From contig JAYNIR010000008.1 in assembly GCA_038109305.1 (NCBI GenBank), positions 62,001-126,000 on the forward strand: DNA of 64,000 bases. Direction: 5' to 3'. Each line of letters begins with the position of its first letter. Within the stretch, counting starts at the first letter, position 1. Both the position numbers and the translations under genes were made by a program. Below, piece after piece: positions 53,320 through 61,748 of this stretch. The notes under the pieces were generated by a model. That model did not search any database and was not told where the DNA came from. It worked only from the letters and a program-made list of their open reading frames with translations. The DNA comes from UBA1479 sp038109305 (GTDB lineage: Bacteria; Pseudomonadota; Alphaproteobacteria; Rhodospirillales; Casp-alpha2).

Positions 53320-54023
53320 CCGGTACGCTCTACGGTGTCGGCGTCGGGCCCGGCGACCCGGACCTCCTGACCATCAAAGCGGTCAAGGCCCTGTACAGAG
53401 TGCCGGTCGTCGCCTACCCGGCACCCGAAGGCGGCGAAAGCCTGGCCCGCGCCATCGCAGCCCCACATATTCCGACCGGCAAAACGGAAATCGTGATTGA
53501 AACGCCGATGGTGGCCGGAAAATTTCCGGCCGACGATGTTTACAACCGTTACGCCCAGGAAATCAGTGGCCATCTAAACGCGGGGCGCGACGTTGCGATC
53601 TTGTGCGAAGGCGATCCGTTCCTCTACGGCTCTTTCATGTACTTGTTTCTCCGCTTGGCGGAGGAATTCCCGACGGAGGTCATCCCCGGCGTGTCGTCCC
53701 TGGGCGCCTGCGCCGCCGCCGCTGGCGCGCCGTTGGTTTCGCGCAACCAGGTCCTGACCGTGGTTCCGGCAACCATCGATGAGGACGAGTTAGAACGGCG
53801 CCTTGCCGATACGGAGGCCGCCGCCGTCATGAAGGTCGGCCGTCACCTGGCCAAGGTGCGCCGCGTCCTTGACCGCCTGGGCCGGACCGGGCGCGCTCAC
53901 TATGTCGAACGCGCGACCATGGCCGGAGAGTATGTTTCTTTGTTGACGGATGCCCCGGACACGGCGCCCTATTTTTCCATGATCCTGGTGCGATCACCGG
54001 AAGACGTGGAACCGGCGGCATGA
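53316..54023 (+). CDS. cobI: Precorrin-2 C20-methyltransferase
   Basis: 235-aa tetrapyrrole methylase (CobI/CbiL). It has the N-terminal GVGVGPGDPDLLTIKAVKAL motif, CEGDPFLYGSFMYLFLRL (about residue 99) and VIPGVSSLGACAAAAG (about residue 123), with the length typical of the C20 enzyme. The ATG at 53316 gives the ATGA overlap with cobL; an upstream in-frame start at 53298 lies inside it. A 4-bp overlap links it to the next gene. Confidence 0.95.
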   Translation: MTGTLYGVGVGPGDPDLLTIKAVKALYRVPVVAYPAPEGGESLARAIAAPHIPTGKTEIVIETPMVAGKFPADDVYNRYAQEISGHLNAGRDVAILCEGDPFLYGSFMYLFLRLAEEFPTEVIPGVSSLGACAAAAGAPLVSRNQVLTVVPATIDEDELERRLADTEAAAVMKVGRHLAKVRRVLDRLGRTGRAHYVERATMAGEYVSLLTDAPDTAPYFSMILVRSPEDVEPAA

Positions 54024-55846
54024 CCAAACGGCCATCCCTGACGCCTGTGTTCCTGGTGGTGACCGAGCCCGGAGCCGCCCTTGCCCGGCGGCTTCGCCGC
54101 GCCCTTCCGGCGGCTGAAGTTCACGGACGGGTCGGGCGTGTAGCCGACGCAGACGACTTTTTCGATGAAACCACCGCCCACGCGGCGCGTTTGTTTCAGG
54201 CCGGCAGGCCGGTGATCGGCGTTTTTGCCTCGGGCATTCTGATCCGCGCATTGTCGCCGTTCCTGCAGGACAAGGTTGCAGAGCCCGCAGTTATCGCCAT
54301 CGCCGAAGACGGCAGCGCCGTGGTGCCGCTATTGGGCGGGCATTCGGGCGCCAATACGTTGGCCCGCGATCTGGCTCGCGAATTGGGCATACAGGCCGCT
54401 GTCACAACGACAGGCGATCTGCGCCATGGCATCGGCATCGACGATCCGCCTGCCGGGTGGACCGTCGCCAACCGCAAACGCTCGCTTCCGGTTGCGGCGG
54501 CTTTGCTGGCGGGGGAACCGGTGCGGCTTCGCGTCGATGTCGGGGACGCGGCATGGCTGACGGCGGCGGATTTACTCATCGCCGACGACGCCGGCCCGGG
54601 CATTTGGGTCACCGACAAGGCCCCCGGCGATACAGACGATCTGGTACTGCATCCGCCGACCCTGGCCGTCGGCGTCGGGTGTGAACGAAACGCCGACCCG
54701 AGAGAAGTTCAGGACCTGATCGCCGGGACGTTGGCGGCGAACGAGCTGGCACCCGCATCAATCGCCTGCGTGGCGTCCATCGACGTGAAGATGGATGAAG
54801 TGGCGGTCAACGATGCGGGCAATCATTTGGGCCGGCCGATCCGGTTCTTCGCAGCGGAAGCGCTGGAGGTGCTGACCCCCCTGCTCGCCAATCCGTCGGA
54901 TGTGGTCTTCAACGAAGTCGGCTGCCATGGCGTTGCCGAGGCCTCGGCCCTGGCCGCTGCTGGACCGGGGGCCGCGTTGATTGTCGAAAAGACCAAATCC
55001 AAGCGCGCGACCTGCGCCGTGGCCCGCGCCGGCGGCAACATCGATTCGGAAACCGTCGGTCGATCGCGCGGCAGCCTGACCGTCATCGGCACCGGGCCCG
55101 GCAGCAACGAATGGCGGACACCCGCCGTATCGCGCGCCGTGGCGGCGGCGACGGACCTGGTTGGCTACGGCCTTTATCTGGATTTGCTGGGCGATGTCGC
55201 GGCGGGCAAACGGCTGCATTCATCGGACTTGTCCGAGGAAGAGGCGCGGGCACGAAAGGCGCTGGACCTCTCGGCGACCGGCAACCGCGTCGCATTGGTA
55301 TCATCGGGCGATCCCGGCATCTACGCGCTTGCTACGTTGGTGATGGAACTGGTCGACCGGGAGGACAAGCCTGAGTGGAACCGGATCGCACTTTCGGTCG
55401 AGCCGGGCGTCAGCGCCCTGCAGGCCGCCGCCGCGCGGGCGGGCGCGCCGCTGGGCCATGACTTTTGCGCGGTGTCCCTGTCCGATCTGCTGACGCCGTG
55501 GGAGGCGATTGAGACCCGGCTTACCGCCGCGGCCCAGGGCGATTTCGTGACGGCGCTTTACAACCCCGTGTCGAAGCGGCGTCGCTGGCAGATTGAAAAA
55601 GCGCGGGACATCATGCTGGCCGCGCGGCCGACGGATACGCCGGTGATCCTGGCCCGGAATTTAGGCCGCGACGGCGAAAACCTGCACATCATCCCGCTGG
55701 CCGAGTTGACCGCCGATCTGGTCGACATGTTGACCATCGTGATGATCGGATCGTCTGAAACAAAAACCGCATCGCGCGGCGGCCGGACGTGGGTTTACAC
55801 CCCGCGCGGCTACGCGGGGAAATTCAAAGGCAGGGCGGTATCATGA
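54020..55846 (+). CDS. cobJ: CbiG-CobJ fusion: cobalt-precorrin-5A hydrolase + precorrin-3B C17-methyltransferase
   Basis: 608 aa with two enzymes. Residues 1 to about 345 are CbiG: VIGVFASGILIRALSPFL, PLLGGHSGANTLARDLA and VGVGCERNADPREV. It opens the ring-A lactone and releases acetaldehyde. Residues about 350-608 are CobJ/CbiH: VIGTGPGSNEWRTPA, SSGDPGIYALATLV and FVTALYNPVSKRR. CbiG belongs to the oxygen-independent pathway. It overlaps cobI upstream and cobM downstream by 4 bp each. Confidence 0.95.
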   Translation: MTKRPSLTPVFLVVTEPGAALARRLRRALPAAEVHGRVGRVADADDFFDETTAHAARLFQAGRPVIGVFASGILIRALSPFLQDKVAEPAVIAIAEDGSAVVPLLGGHSGANTLARDLARELGIQAAVTTTGDLRHGIGIDDPPAGWTVANRKRSLPVAAALLAGEPVRLRVDVGDAAWLTAADLLIADDAGPGIWVTDKAPGDTDDLVLHPPTLAVGVGCERNADPREVQDLIAGTLAANELAPASIACVASIDVKMDEVAVNDAGNHLGRPIRFFAAEALEVLTPLLANPSDVVFNEVGCHGVAEASALAAAGPGAALIVEKTKSKRATCAVARAGGNIDSETVGRSRGSLTVIGTGPGSNEWRTPAVSRAVAAATDLVGYGLYLDLLGDVAAGKRLHSSDLSEEEARARKALDLSATGNRVALVSSGDPGIYALATLVMELVDREDKPEWNRIALSVEPGVSALQAAAARAGAPLGHDFCAVSLSDLLTPWEAIETRLTAAAQGDFVTALYNPVSKRRRWQIEKARDIMLAARPTDTPVILARNLGRDGENLHIIPLAELTADLVDMLTIVMIGSSETKTASRGGRTWVYTPRGYAGKFKGRAVS

Positions 55847-56604
55847 CCGTGCACTTCATCGGCGCCGGGCCGGGAGCGGCGGACCTGATAACCGTCAGGG
55901 GCCTGAACTTGATCCGCAAATGCCAAGTCGTACTGTACGCGGGATCATTGGTGCCGTTGGACGTCGTCGCGGAAGCGCCCGAGGACGCGCGGGTGATCGA
56001 CACGGCGCCCCTCCACCTGGATAAAATTATTTCGGAAATACAAGCCGGCCACGCGGCGGGCCATGACATCGCCCGCGTCCATTCCGGCGATCCGTCGCTT
56101 TACGGCGCCACGGCGGAACAGATGCGCCGGCTGGATGCGCTCGGCATTCCTTATGACGTAACGCCGGGCGTGCCGGCTTATGCGGCAGCGGCGGCGGCGC
56201 TTAAATCCGAATTGACGCTCCCCGGTATCAGCCAGACGCTGATCCTGACCCGGACGGCCGTCCGCTCATCCGGCATGCCCGAGGGCGAGGACCTGGCGGC
56301 GCTCGGTAAAAGCGGCGCGACGCTGGCTATTCATTTATCGGTCAACAATCTGGCACGCGTTGTTCGCGACTTGTCGCCCCATTACGGCCCGGACTGTCCG
56401 GCGGCCCTGGTTTATCGCGCGACCTGGCCCGACGAAAAAATCATTCGCGGAACACTCGCCGATATCCGGGGCCAGGTAAAGGCCGCCGGGTTCACCCGGA
56501 CAGCGCTGATTTTGGTGGGACGGGTGTTGACCGAGCATGAATTCGAGGACTCGCGCCTTTACGCCGCCGATCATCATCACATGCTGCGGCCGAAAAAAGC
56601 CTAG
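55843..56604 (+). CDS. cobM: Precorrin-4 C11-methyltransferase
   Basis: 253-aa tetrapyrrole methylase (CobM/CbiF). It has FIGAGPGAADLITVRGLNLI at the N-terminus, VHSGDPSLYGATAEQMRRL (about residue 81), TPGVPAYAAAAAAL (about residue 107) and the specific LTRTAVRSSGMPEGEDL stretch. The ATG at 55843 overlaps the CbiG-CobJ stop. It is the last gene of the plus-strand cobalamin run; the stop overlaps the convergent cobK stop by 4 bp. Confidence 0.96.
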   Translation: MTVHFIGAGPGAADLITVRGLNLIRKCQVVLYAGSLVPLDVVAEAPEDARVIDTAPLHLDKIISEIQAGHAAGHDIARVHSGDPSLYGATAEQMRRLDALGIPYDVTPGVPAYAAAAAALKSELTLPGISQTLILTRTAVRSSGMPEGEDLAALGKSGATLAIHLSVNNLARVVRDLSPHYGPDCPAALVYRATWPDEKIIRGTLADIRGQVKAAGFTRTALILVGRVLTEHEFEDSRLYAADHHHMLRPKKA

Positions 56605-57341
56605 ATATTTTTCGCGATCCAGTTGATCGCCGCATCGACCGTGCCTGCGCGGGGCGGCATCGGGGGCGGCGGCGGATCGATCAAAATGACCGACAGCCCC
56701 AAGGCCAGCGCGGCATCGATTTTTGCACGGGACGCGTCGCTGCCGCCGTTCTTGGCGACAACCGTATCGATGCGGTGCGATTGCAGTAGGTTCGTTTCCT
56801 CCGCGACGCTTTCAGGCCGTCCGGTCAACACCCGGCAGCCGGCGAAATTCGGCGGGGATGCGGGCGGGTCGATAAAGCGGAGCAGAAAGAATTTACCCGT
56901 GCCGGGCGCGAAGGCGGCGACTTCCTGCCGGCCGATGGCGAGAAAAATTCGTACCGCGCTCGCCAGCGCGTCGTGGACGCCCGGTAGATCCGGCACGTGG
57001 CGCACATTTGTGTTCCCCGCAAACGACCAGGGCGGGCGGGCCAGCACCAGACGGGGCACGCCTGCGCCCGCCGCCGCGCGTTCGGCGTTTCGGGAAATTT
57101 CGGCGGCGAAGGGATGGGTCGCGTCGATCAACACATCCACGTTTTCCCGCACCAAATAATCGGCCAATCCATCCGCGCCGCCGAAGCCACCAGTTTCAAT
57201 TTCGCCGCGGGGTAACCGTGGCGATTTCGTCCGCCCGGCAAGCGACGTAACGACCCGCGCGTCCGGCCACTGGGCCACGGCTTGGTCGGCTAGGCTGCGG
57301 GCTTCCGCCGTGCCGCCGAGGATCAGGATGGTCTTGGTCAT
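56601..57341 (-). CDS. cobK: Precorrin-6A reductase
   Basis: 246-aa NADPH-dependent CobK/CbiJ. The N-terminal ILGGTAEARSLADQAV is followed by DVLIDATHPFAAEISRNAERAA (about residue 70), the family signature, and VVAKNGGSDASRAKIDAA near residue 195. It reduces the C18-C19 double bond of (cobalt-)precorrin-6A. The start overlaps the cbiD stop by 4 bp, so the two form a minus-strand cobalamin unit. Confidence 0.95.
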   Translation of the reverse strand: MTKTILILGGTAEARSLADQAVAQWPDARVVTSLAGRTKSPRLPRGEIETGGFGGADGLADYLVRENVDVLIDATHPFAAEISRNAERAAAGAGVPRLVLARPPWSFAGNTNVRHVPDLPGVHDALASAVRIFLAIGRQEVAAFAPGTGKFFLLRFIDPPASPPNFAGCRVLTGRPESVAEETNLLQSHRIDTVVAKNGGSDASRAKIDAALALGLSVILIDPPPPPMPPRAGTVDAAINWIAKNI

Positions 57342-58426
57342 GCCGACACGTCGCCCGCCCGTCCCACTTGATTGCCTTGACGATCAAACACAAGGACTTC
57401 GACGGCAACGTCGCCCGCAAGGGCGGCAAGCGCAACCTCCTTGGCCCCGGCCGCGACCCGGTCCGCCAGCGGCATGTCGGCCTGGCGGGCTATTTCAAGC
57501 GCTTCCATCGCGGTGTTGGCGTGGGCGATCTTATCCCGCACCGCTGAATTTTCCGGAACCAGCCCGGCCAACGCGGCGAGGTCGAGGGTCGAGCGCGCGG
57601 AGTGCAGATCAAGATGCCCTTGCGCCAATTTCGACAGCTTTCCGAAACCACCCACGATGGTCAGGCGCGGCACCGGATGGCGGCGCAGATATTTGAGCAC
57701 CCCGCCTGCGAAATCGCCCATGTCGATCAACGCCATGTCGGGCAGTCCGTAACGGGCCTGGACCGCCCGTTCGGAGGTCGAGCCTGTCGCCGCCGCGATA
57801 TGAGTAATTCCGTTGGCGCGGGCGACATCGATGCCGCGGTGGATCGAATGGATCCAGGACGCGCAGGAATAGGGAATGACCACGCCCGTGGTGCCGAGCA
57901 CGGACAAACCGCCTTCAATGCCGAGCCGCCCGTTCATGGTTTTTTCAGCAAGCGCTTGGCCGCCCGGAATGGATACCGTGATGTTCACATCGGCCGGACC
58001 GCCTAGGCGCGCCGCGAGATCCCGGATCACGCCCGTCATCATGGCGCGGGGGCCCGGATTGATCGCCGGTTCACCGGGGCCGAGCGGCAGCCCGGGCCGG
58101 GTCACGGTGCCAACGCCGTCGCCGGCGGCGAAACCGACACCCTGGCCCACTGGCGCGGCCTTGACCGTCACGACGATTTCAGCGCCATGGGTGACGTCCG
58201 GATCGTCGCCCGCATCCTTGATGATGCTGGCGGTCGCCCGCCCGTCCTCAATCCGTTTTTGACGAAGGTCAAAGCTCGGCTCGGCTCCTCTCGGCAAAGC
58301 GATGGTAACCGGGTCGGGAAACCGGCCCGTGACCAGCGCCTGATATGCAGCGGCAGTCGCCGCCGTCGCGCAGGCGCCGGTCGTCCATCCGTGGCGCAGT
58401 TTTCCCTCTGGTTTACGTTGAGCCAT
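57338..58426 (-). CDS. cbiD: Cobalt-precorrin-5B C1-methyltransferase CbiD
   Basis: 362 aa. The N-terminal LRHGWTTGACATAATAAAYQAL (residues 10-31) is the CbiD signature. GLPLGPGEPAINPGPRAMM (about residue 124) and GSTSERAVQ (about residue 220) follow. It replaces CobF of the aerobic pathway. The start is taken as the ATG at 58426; the frame stays open to 59752, but that stretch is antisense to the transporter remnant and SCO1 and is not coding. Confidence 0.95.
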   Translation of the reverse strand: MAQRKPEGKLRHGWTTGACATAATAAAYQALVTGRFPDPVTIALPRGAEPSFDLRQKRIEDGRATASIIKDAGDDPDVTHGAEIVVTVKAAPVGQGVGFAAGDGVGTVTRPGLPLGPGEPAINPGPRAMMTGVIRDLAARLGGPADVNITVSIPGGQALAEKTMNGRLGIEGGLSVLGTTGVVIPYSCASWIHSIHRGIDVARANGITHIAAATGSTSERAVQARYGLPDMALIDMGDFAGGVLKYLRRHPVPRLTIVGGFGKLSKLAQGHLDLHSARSTLDLAALAGLVPENSAVRDKIAHANTAMEALEIARQADMPLADRVAAGAKEVALAALAGDVAVEVLVFDRQGNQVGRAGDVSA

Positions 58427-58489
58427 AAGGGAGTCTAGCTCACGGACGCGGGCAAACCCAACGATGAAAGATGGCAAGGAGCGACCGGA

Positions 58490-59086
58490 ATGCCGACCGA
58501 CCACGGCATGGGGCTGGGCCCGTCCCGGATTTTCGGCGGCGTGGTGTTTTTCCTGGGCCTTGTTCTGGTCGTCGTCGGCGGGGCGGAATTGTTTACCGGC
58601 AATGTGCTTTTGGTCATGGGTTGGGCCGACGGCAAGATCGCGACCCCGGCCTTGTTGCGAAATTGGGGACTGGCTTATTTGGGAAACCTGATCGGCGCGG
58701 TCGCCAAAACCGCCATCAAAATAGCCGAGGGCAAGGTCGCCCCGCCCTTTGAGACCGCGTTTGTCAGGGGCGTTTTGTGCAACACGCTGGTCTGCCTGGC
58801 GGCATGGCTCTGCTTCGCATCCCACAACGTGATCGGAAAAATAGTTGCGATCGTGTTCCCGATTACGGCGTTCGTGGCTCTCGGCTTCGAACACTCGATC
58901 GCCAACATGTATTTTATTTCGGCGGGTGCGCTGGCCGCAGGCACGGTGGCGAGATGATCGCTCAGCGTCGCTGGGCTGATCAATAATCTTGCACCGGTAA
59001 CGCTCGGCAATATTGTCGGCGGCGGCGTCTTCGTTGCGTTGACCTACTATTTGATCTATCTCCGCCCTCAAAGAGCCGCAAAGTAA
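58490..59086 (+). pseudogene. Formate/nitrite (FNT) family transporter remnant
   Basis: From the ATG at 58490 (AAGGAG 8 bp upstream) a membrane protein runs with GPSRIFGGVVFFLGLVLVVV, GGAELFTGNVLLVMGW and EHSIANMYFIS, clear FNT motifs. The usual first 50-60 residues, including the first membrane helix, are missing. A TGA at 58955-58957 interrupts the frame, which continues with LINNLAPVTLGNIVGGGVFVAL to a TAA at 59084-59086. An N-terminal deletion plus a nonsense codon indicate a pseudogene. It lies between divergent cbiD and SCO1. Confidence 0.82.
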
Positions 59087-59146
59087 CGTTGAAACCGAAG
59101 AGCGCCGCCTAGGCGCTCCCAAAGCAGTTTGAACGGAGATCGCTCC

Positions 59147-59800
59147 ATGGCAGACCAACCGGCGGAACACGAGCCATCCAAGGTCGTATCGCGCTTGCGC
59201 TTGGTACGGCGGATTAGCCTTGTCCTGTGCGGGTTGATTCTGGCCGCGGTCGTCGCCTTTGTCGCCAAGGAACGCCTTTCGCAGACCAGTGGCAAGGGCC
59301 CAACGTTGCCGCAGGTCAAGATCGGCGGGCCGTTTTCTCTGACCGATCATGATGGCCGCCCGGTTACGGAAAAGGATTTTCAGGGCAAGTTTCTGATCGT
59401 GTTTTTCGGCTATACCTTCTGCCCGGATGTATGCCCGACCACGCTTGCCGATGTGTCGGCGGCGCTGGATCGTCTGGGGCCGGATGCCGGCAAGTTCCAG
59501 CCGCTTTTCATCACCGTCGATCCGGCCCGCGACACGGCGCCCCGCCTGAAGGAATATGTCGGGCATTTTAATCCCCGAATCAGGGGTTTGACCGGAACGG
59601 AGGCACAAATCAAAGAGGCCGCGAAGGCGTTCAGGGCCTACTACGTGAAAGCCAAGGCCGATGGCGGCGGGCCCAACGATTACCTGATGGACCATTCGTC
59701 CATCGTTTACGTCATAGGTCCGGAAGGTGGGTTTAAAATTCACTTTAGCCACGGGACCGATGCCGATACCATGGCGGCCAAGCTTAAAACTCTTCTTTGA
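59147..59800 (+). CDS. SCO1/SenC family copper chaperone
   Basis: 217 aa. One N-terminal transmembrane anchor (about residues 25-44) is followed by a periplasmic thioredoxin-fold domain. The copper-binding CxxxC is in YTFCPDVCPTT (about residue 91) and the third ligand His in LMDHSSIVYV (about residue 184). It delivers copper to the CuA site of cytochrome c oxidase or acts as a thiol reductase. The ATG at 59147 follows ACGGAG; a TTG at 59129 is an alternative. The next gene begins about 23 bp downstream. Confidence 0.94.
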   Translation: MADQPAEHEPSKVVSRLRLVRRISLVLCGLILAAVVAFVAKERLSQTSGKGPTLPQVKIGGPFSLTDHDGRPVTEKDFQGKFLIVFFGYTFCPDVCPTTLADVSAALDRLGPDAGKFQPLFITVDPARDTAPRLKEYVGHFNPRIRGLTGTEAQIKEAAKAFRAYYVKAKADGGGPNDYLMDHSSIVYVIGPEGGFKIHFSHGTDADTMAAKLKTLL

Positions 59801-59823
59801 TTTCGTTTGCGGAGACGTCGTTT

Positions 59824-61182
59824 GTGACCCTATCCGACGGGCCCGCCCATCCCCCGCCGCCCGGCCTGATCATCGCTGCCCCGGAATCGGGTAGCGGCAA
59901 GACACTGGTGACCCTGGGCCTGATCCGGCACTTCCGAAATTGCGGCATGACCGTCGGGTCGGTCAAAATCGGCCCGGACTACATCGATCCGGCGTTCCAC
60001 GCCGCGGCGGGCGGGCGAGCTTGCGGCAACCTCGACCTTTGGGCCATGCGCGAGGCAACGATCAACTACGTGACGGCGGATGCCGCCGCCGGTGCGGATA
60101 TGTTTATCGCGGAAGGCGTCATGGGCCTGTTCGACGGCGCCGTTCAGGACTTGGGTTCGACTGCCGACGCCGCCGCGCGGCTGACCCTGCCGGTCATTCT
60201 GGTGGTTGACGCCCGCGCGCAGGGGGCGTCCGCCGCCGCGGTTGTCCGGGGCTTTGCCGCGCATCGGCCCGACGTGATGGTGGCGGGCGTCATCTTCAAC
60301 AGAACCGGAAGCGACCGTCACCGGGAAATTTTGACCGACGCCATGGCGGCGCACCTGCCGGAAATCAAGGTGCTGGGCTGCTTGCCGCGGATGCCGGACC
60401 TTGCCCTGCCCAACCGGCACCTGGGCCTGGTCCAAGCCAGGGAACATGCGGGGATTGAAGATTTCATCGACGGCGCGGCCGCCGCCGTGACACGGCATCT
60501 GGACACCAAGGCGATCAGCGCCTTGGCCCGGCCTACTCCGGTCGACCCGACCGCGCCGAACCCGATGGGCGCGCTACCGCCACTTGGGCAAAAGATCGCC
60601 ATCGCGCGGGATGATGCGTTTTCGTTCATTTACCCCCACGTCGTTGACGGCTGGCGCCGGGCGGGCGCGGAAATATCGTGGTTTTCGCCGCTCGCCGATG
60701 AGGCGCCCCAACCCGATGCGAATGCGGTCTTTTTGCCCGGCGGATACCCGGAACTGCACGCCGGGCGGATTGCCGGCAATGCCCGTTTCCTTGCGGGACT
60801 TCGCGACCGGGCGGCGGCGTCGGTCACCGTGTTCGGCGAGTGCGGCGGTTACATGGTACTGGGACAGCGGCTGATCGATGCCGATGGCGTAGGCTATGAA
60901 ATGGCGGGCCTTTTGTCCTTTGAAACCAGTTTCGCCGACCGGCGGCTGCACCTGGGTTACCGGCGGGCGACGCTGGTATCGGACGGGCCCTTGGGCCGCG
61001 CCGGAAGCAGCCTGCGCGGGCATGAATTTCACTATGCCGTCACCGCCAGTGAAGGGCCCGGCGACCCCCTATTGACCCTGAAAGACGCCGCGGGACGGGC
61101 GCTCGGCCCGGCGGGCCTGCAGCAGGGGACGGTCATGGGATCTTTCGTCCATCTGATTGATCATGAGGGCACAAACCCATGA
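59824..61182 (+). CDS. cobB: Cobyrinate/hydrogenobyrinate a,c-diamide synthase
   Basis: 452-aa CobB/CbiA amidotransferase. The P-loop synthetase domain has IIAAPESGSGKTLVTLGL (about residue 17), KIGPDYIDPAFH and AEGVMGLFDG. The class I glutaminase domain has the nucleophile Cys in FGECGGYMVLGQ (about residue 340) and LRGHEFHYA. The GTG at 59824 follows GGAG 9 bp upstream; the frame is open to a TTG at 59797 that overlaps the SCO1 stop. It acts on the product of the pathway encoded upstream. Confidence 0.95.
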   Translation: MTLSDGPAHPPPPGLIIAAPESGSGKTLVTLGLIRHFRNCGMTVGSVKIGPDYIDPAFHAAAGGRACGNLDLWAMREATINYVTADAAAGADMFIAEGVMGLFDGAVQDLGSTADAAARLTLPVILVVDARAQGASAAAVVRGFAAHRPDVMVAGVIFNRTGSDRHREILTDAMAAHLPEIKVLGCLPRMPDLALPNRHLGLVQAREHAGIEDFIDGAAAAVTRHLDTKAISALARPTPVDPTAPNPMGALPPLGQKIAIARDDAFSFIYPHVVDGWRRAGAEISWFSPLADEAPQPDANAVFLPGGYPELHAGRIAGNARFLAGLRDRAAASVTVFGECGGYMVLGQRLIDADGVGYEMAGLLSFETSFADRRLHLGYRRATLVSDGPLGRAGSSLRGHEFHYAVTASEGPGDPLLTLKDAAGRALGPAGLQQGTVMGSFVHLIDHEGTNP

Positions 61183-61236
61183 GCCATGTATACGTATCGG
61201 TGGACCCGCGCTGATCCGTCGCCCCAGGAAGCTCTG

Positions 61237-61710
61237 ATGTTCGGCATGTTTCGCAGATCCAAAAAGAAAAAGACCCAGGAGCCACCCTTCTGGAAGCTCA
61301 AATCCCTTCGGGAGATGAACCGGGAGGAATGGGAATGCCTTTGCGACGGGTGCGGGCGGTGCTGCCTGAACAAGTTGGAGCACGAACTGACCGGCGAAAT
61401 CCTCTACACGGATGTCGCCTGCCGGCTTCTCGACCCGGATACATGCCGCTGCGCGAACTACGAAAACCGCAAACGATTCGTGCCGGAATGCCAGACCCTG
61501 ACGCCCCGCCTAGTGGATAAACTGGGCTGGCTGCCGTCGACCTGCGCATACCGCTTGCTTTCCGAGGGACAAGAGCTTTATTGGTGGCATCCTTTGGTTT
61601 CCGGCGATCCGGAAACGGTGCATTATGCGGGGATATCGGTCCGCGGACGCGTGGTGTCGGAACGCGACACGAACGATCTGGAAAACCGCGTGGTGGGTTG
61701 GCCCAAATAA
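61237..61710 (+). CDS. YcgN-type cysteine cluster protein (UPF0260)
   Basis: 157-aa protein with a conserved cysteine cluster CLCDGCGRCC (about residue 35), then a second set in DVACRLLDPDTCRCANYENR (about residue 60) and CQTLTP. The pattern suggests zinc or Fe-S binding; family function is unknown. The ATG at 61237 follows AGGA and gives the short basic N-terminus FRRSKKKK; an ATG at 61186 adds 17 residues. Spacing from cobB is 54 bp. Confidence 0.9.
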   Translation: MFGMFRRSKKKKTQEPPFWKLKSLREMNREEWECLCDGCGRCCLNKLEHELTGEILYTDVACRLLDPDTCRCANYENRKRFVPECQTLTPRLVDKLGWLPSTCAYRLLSEGQELYWWHPLVSGDPETVHYAGISVRGRVVSERDTNDLENRVVGWPK

Positions 61711-61748
61711 TCGGTGCGCGGCCCGTGTATTAAAACGGAGGCGAGTTG

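Noticed and set aside
43271..59086. UGA recoded as Trp or selenocysteine across the genome
   Set aside because: TGA is the normal stop of many intact genes here (for example pgi and korA), and other interruptions use TAA or TAG.
57338..59752. A single 804-residue minus-strand frame covering cbiD and beyond
   Set aside because: Only the last 362 codons match CbiD. The rest is antisense to the FNT remnant and SCO1 and is rich in Arg, Gln and Gly, as expected of a shadow frame.
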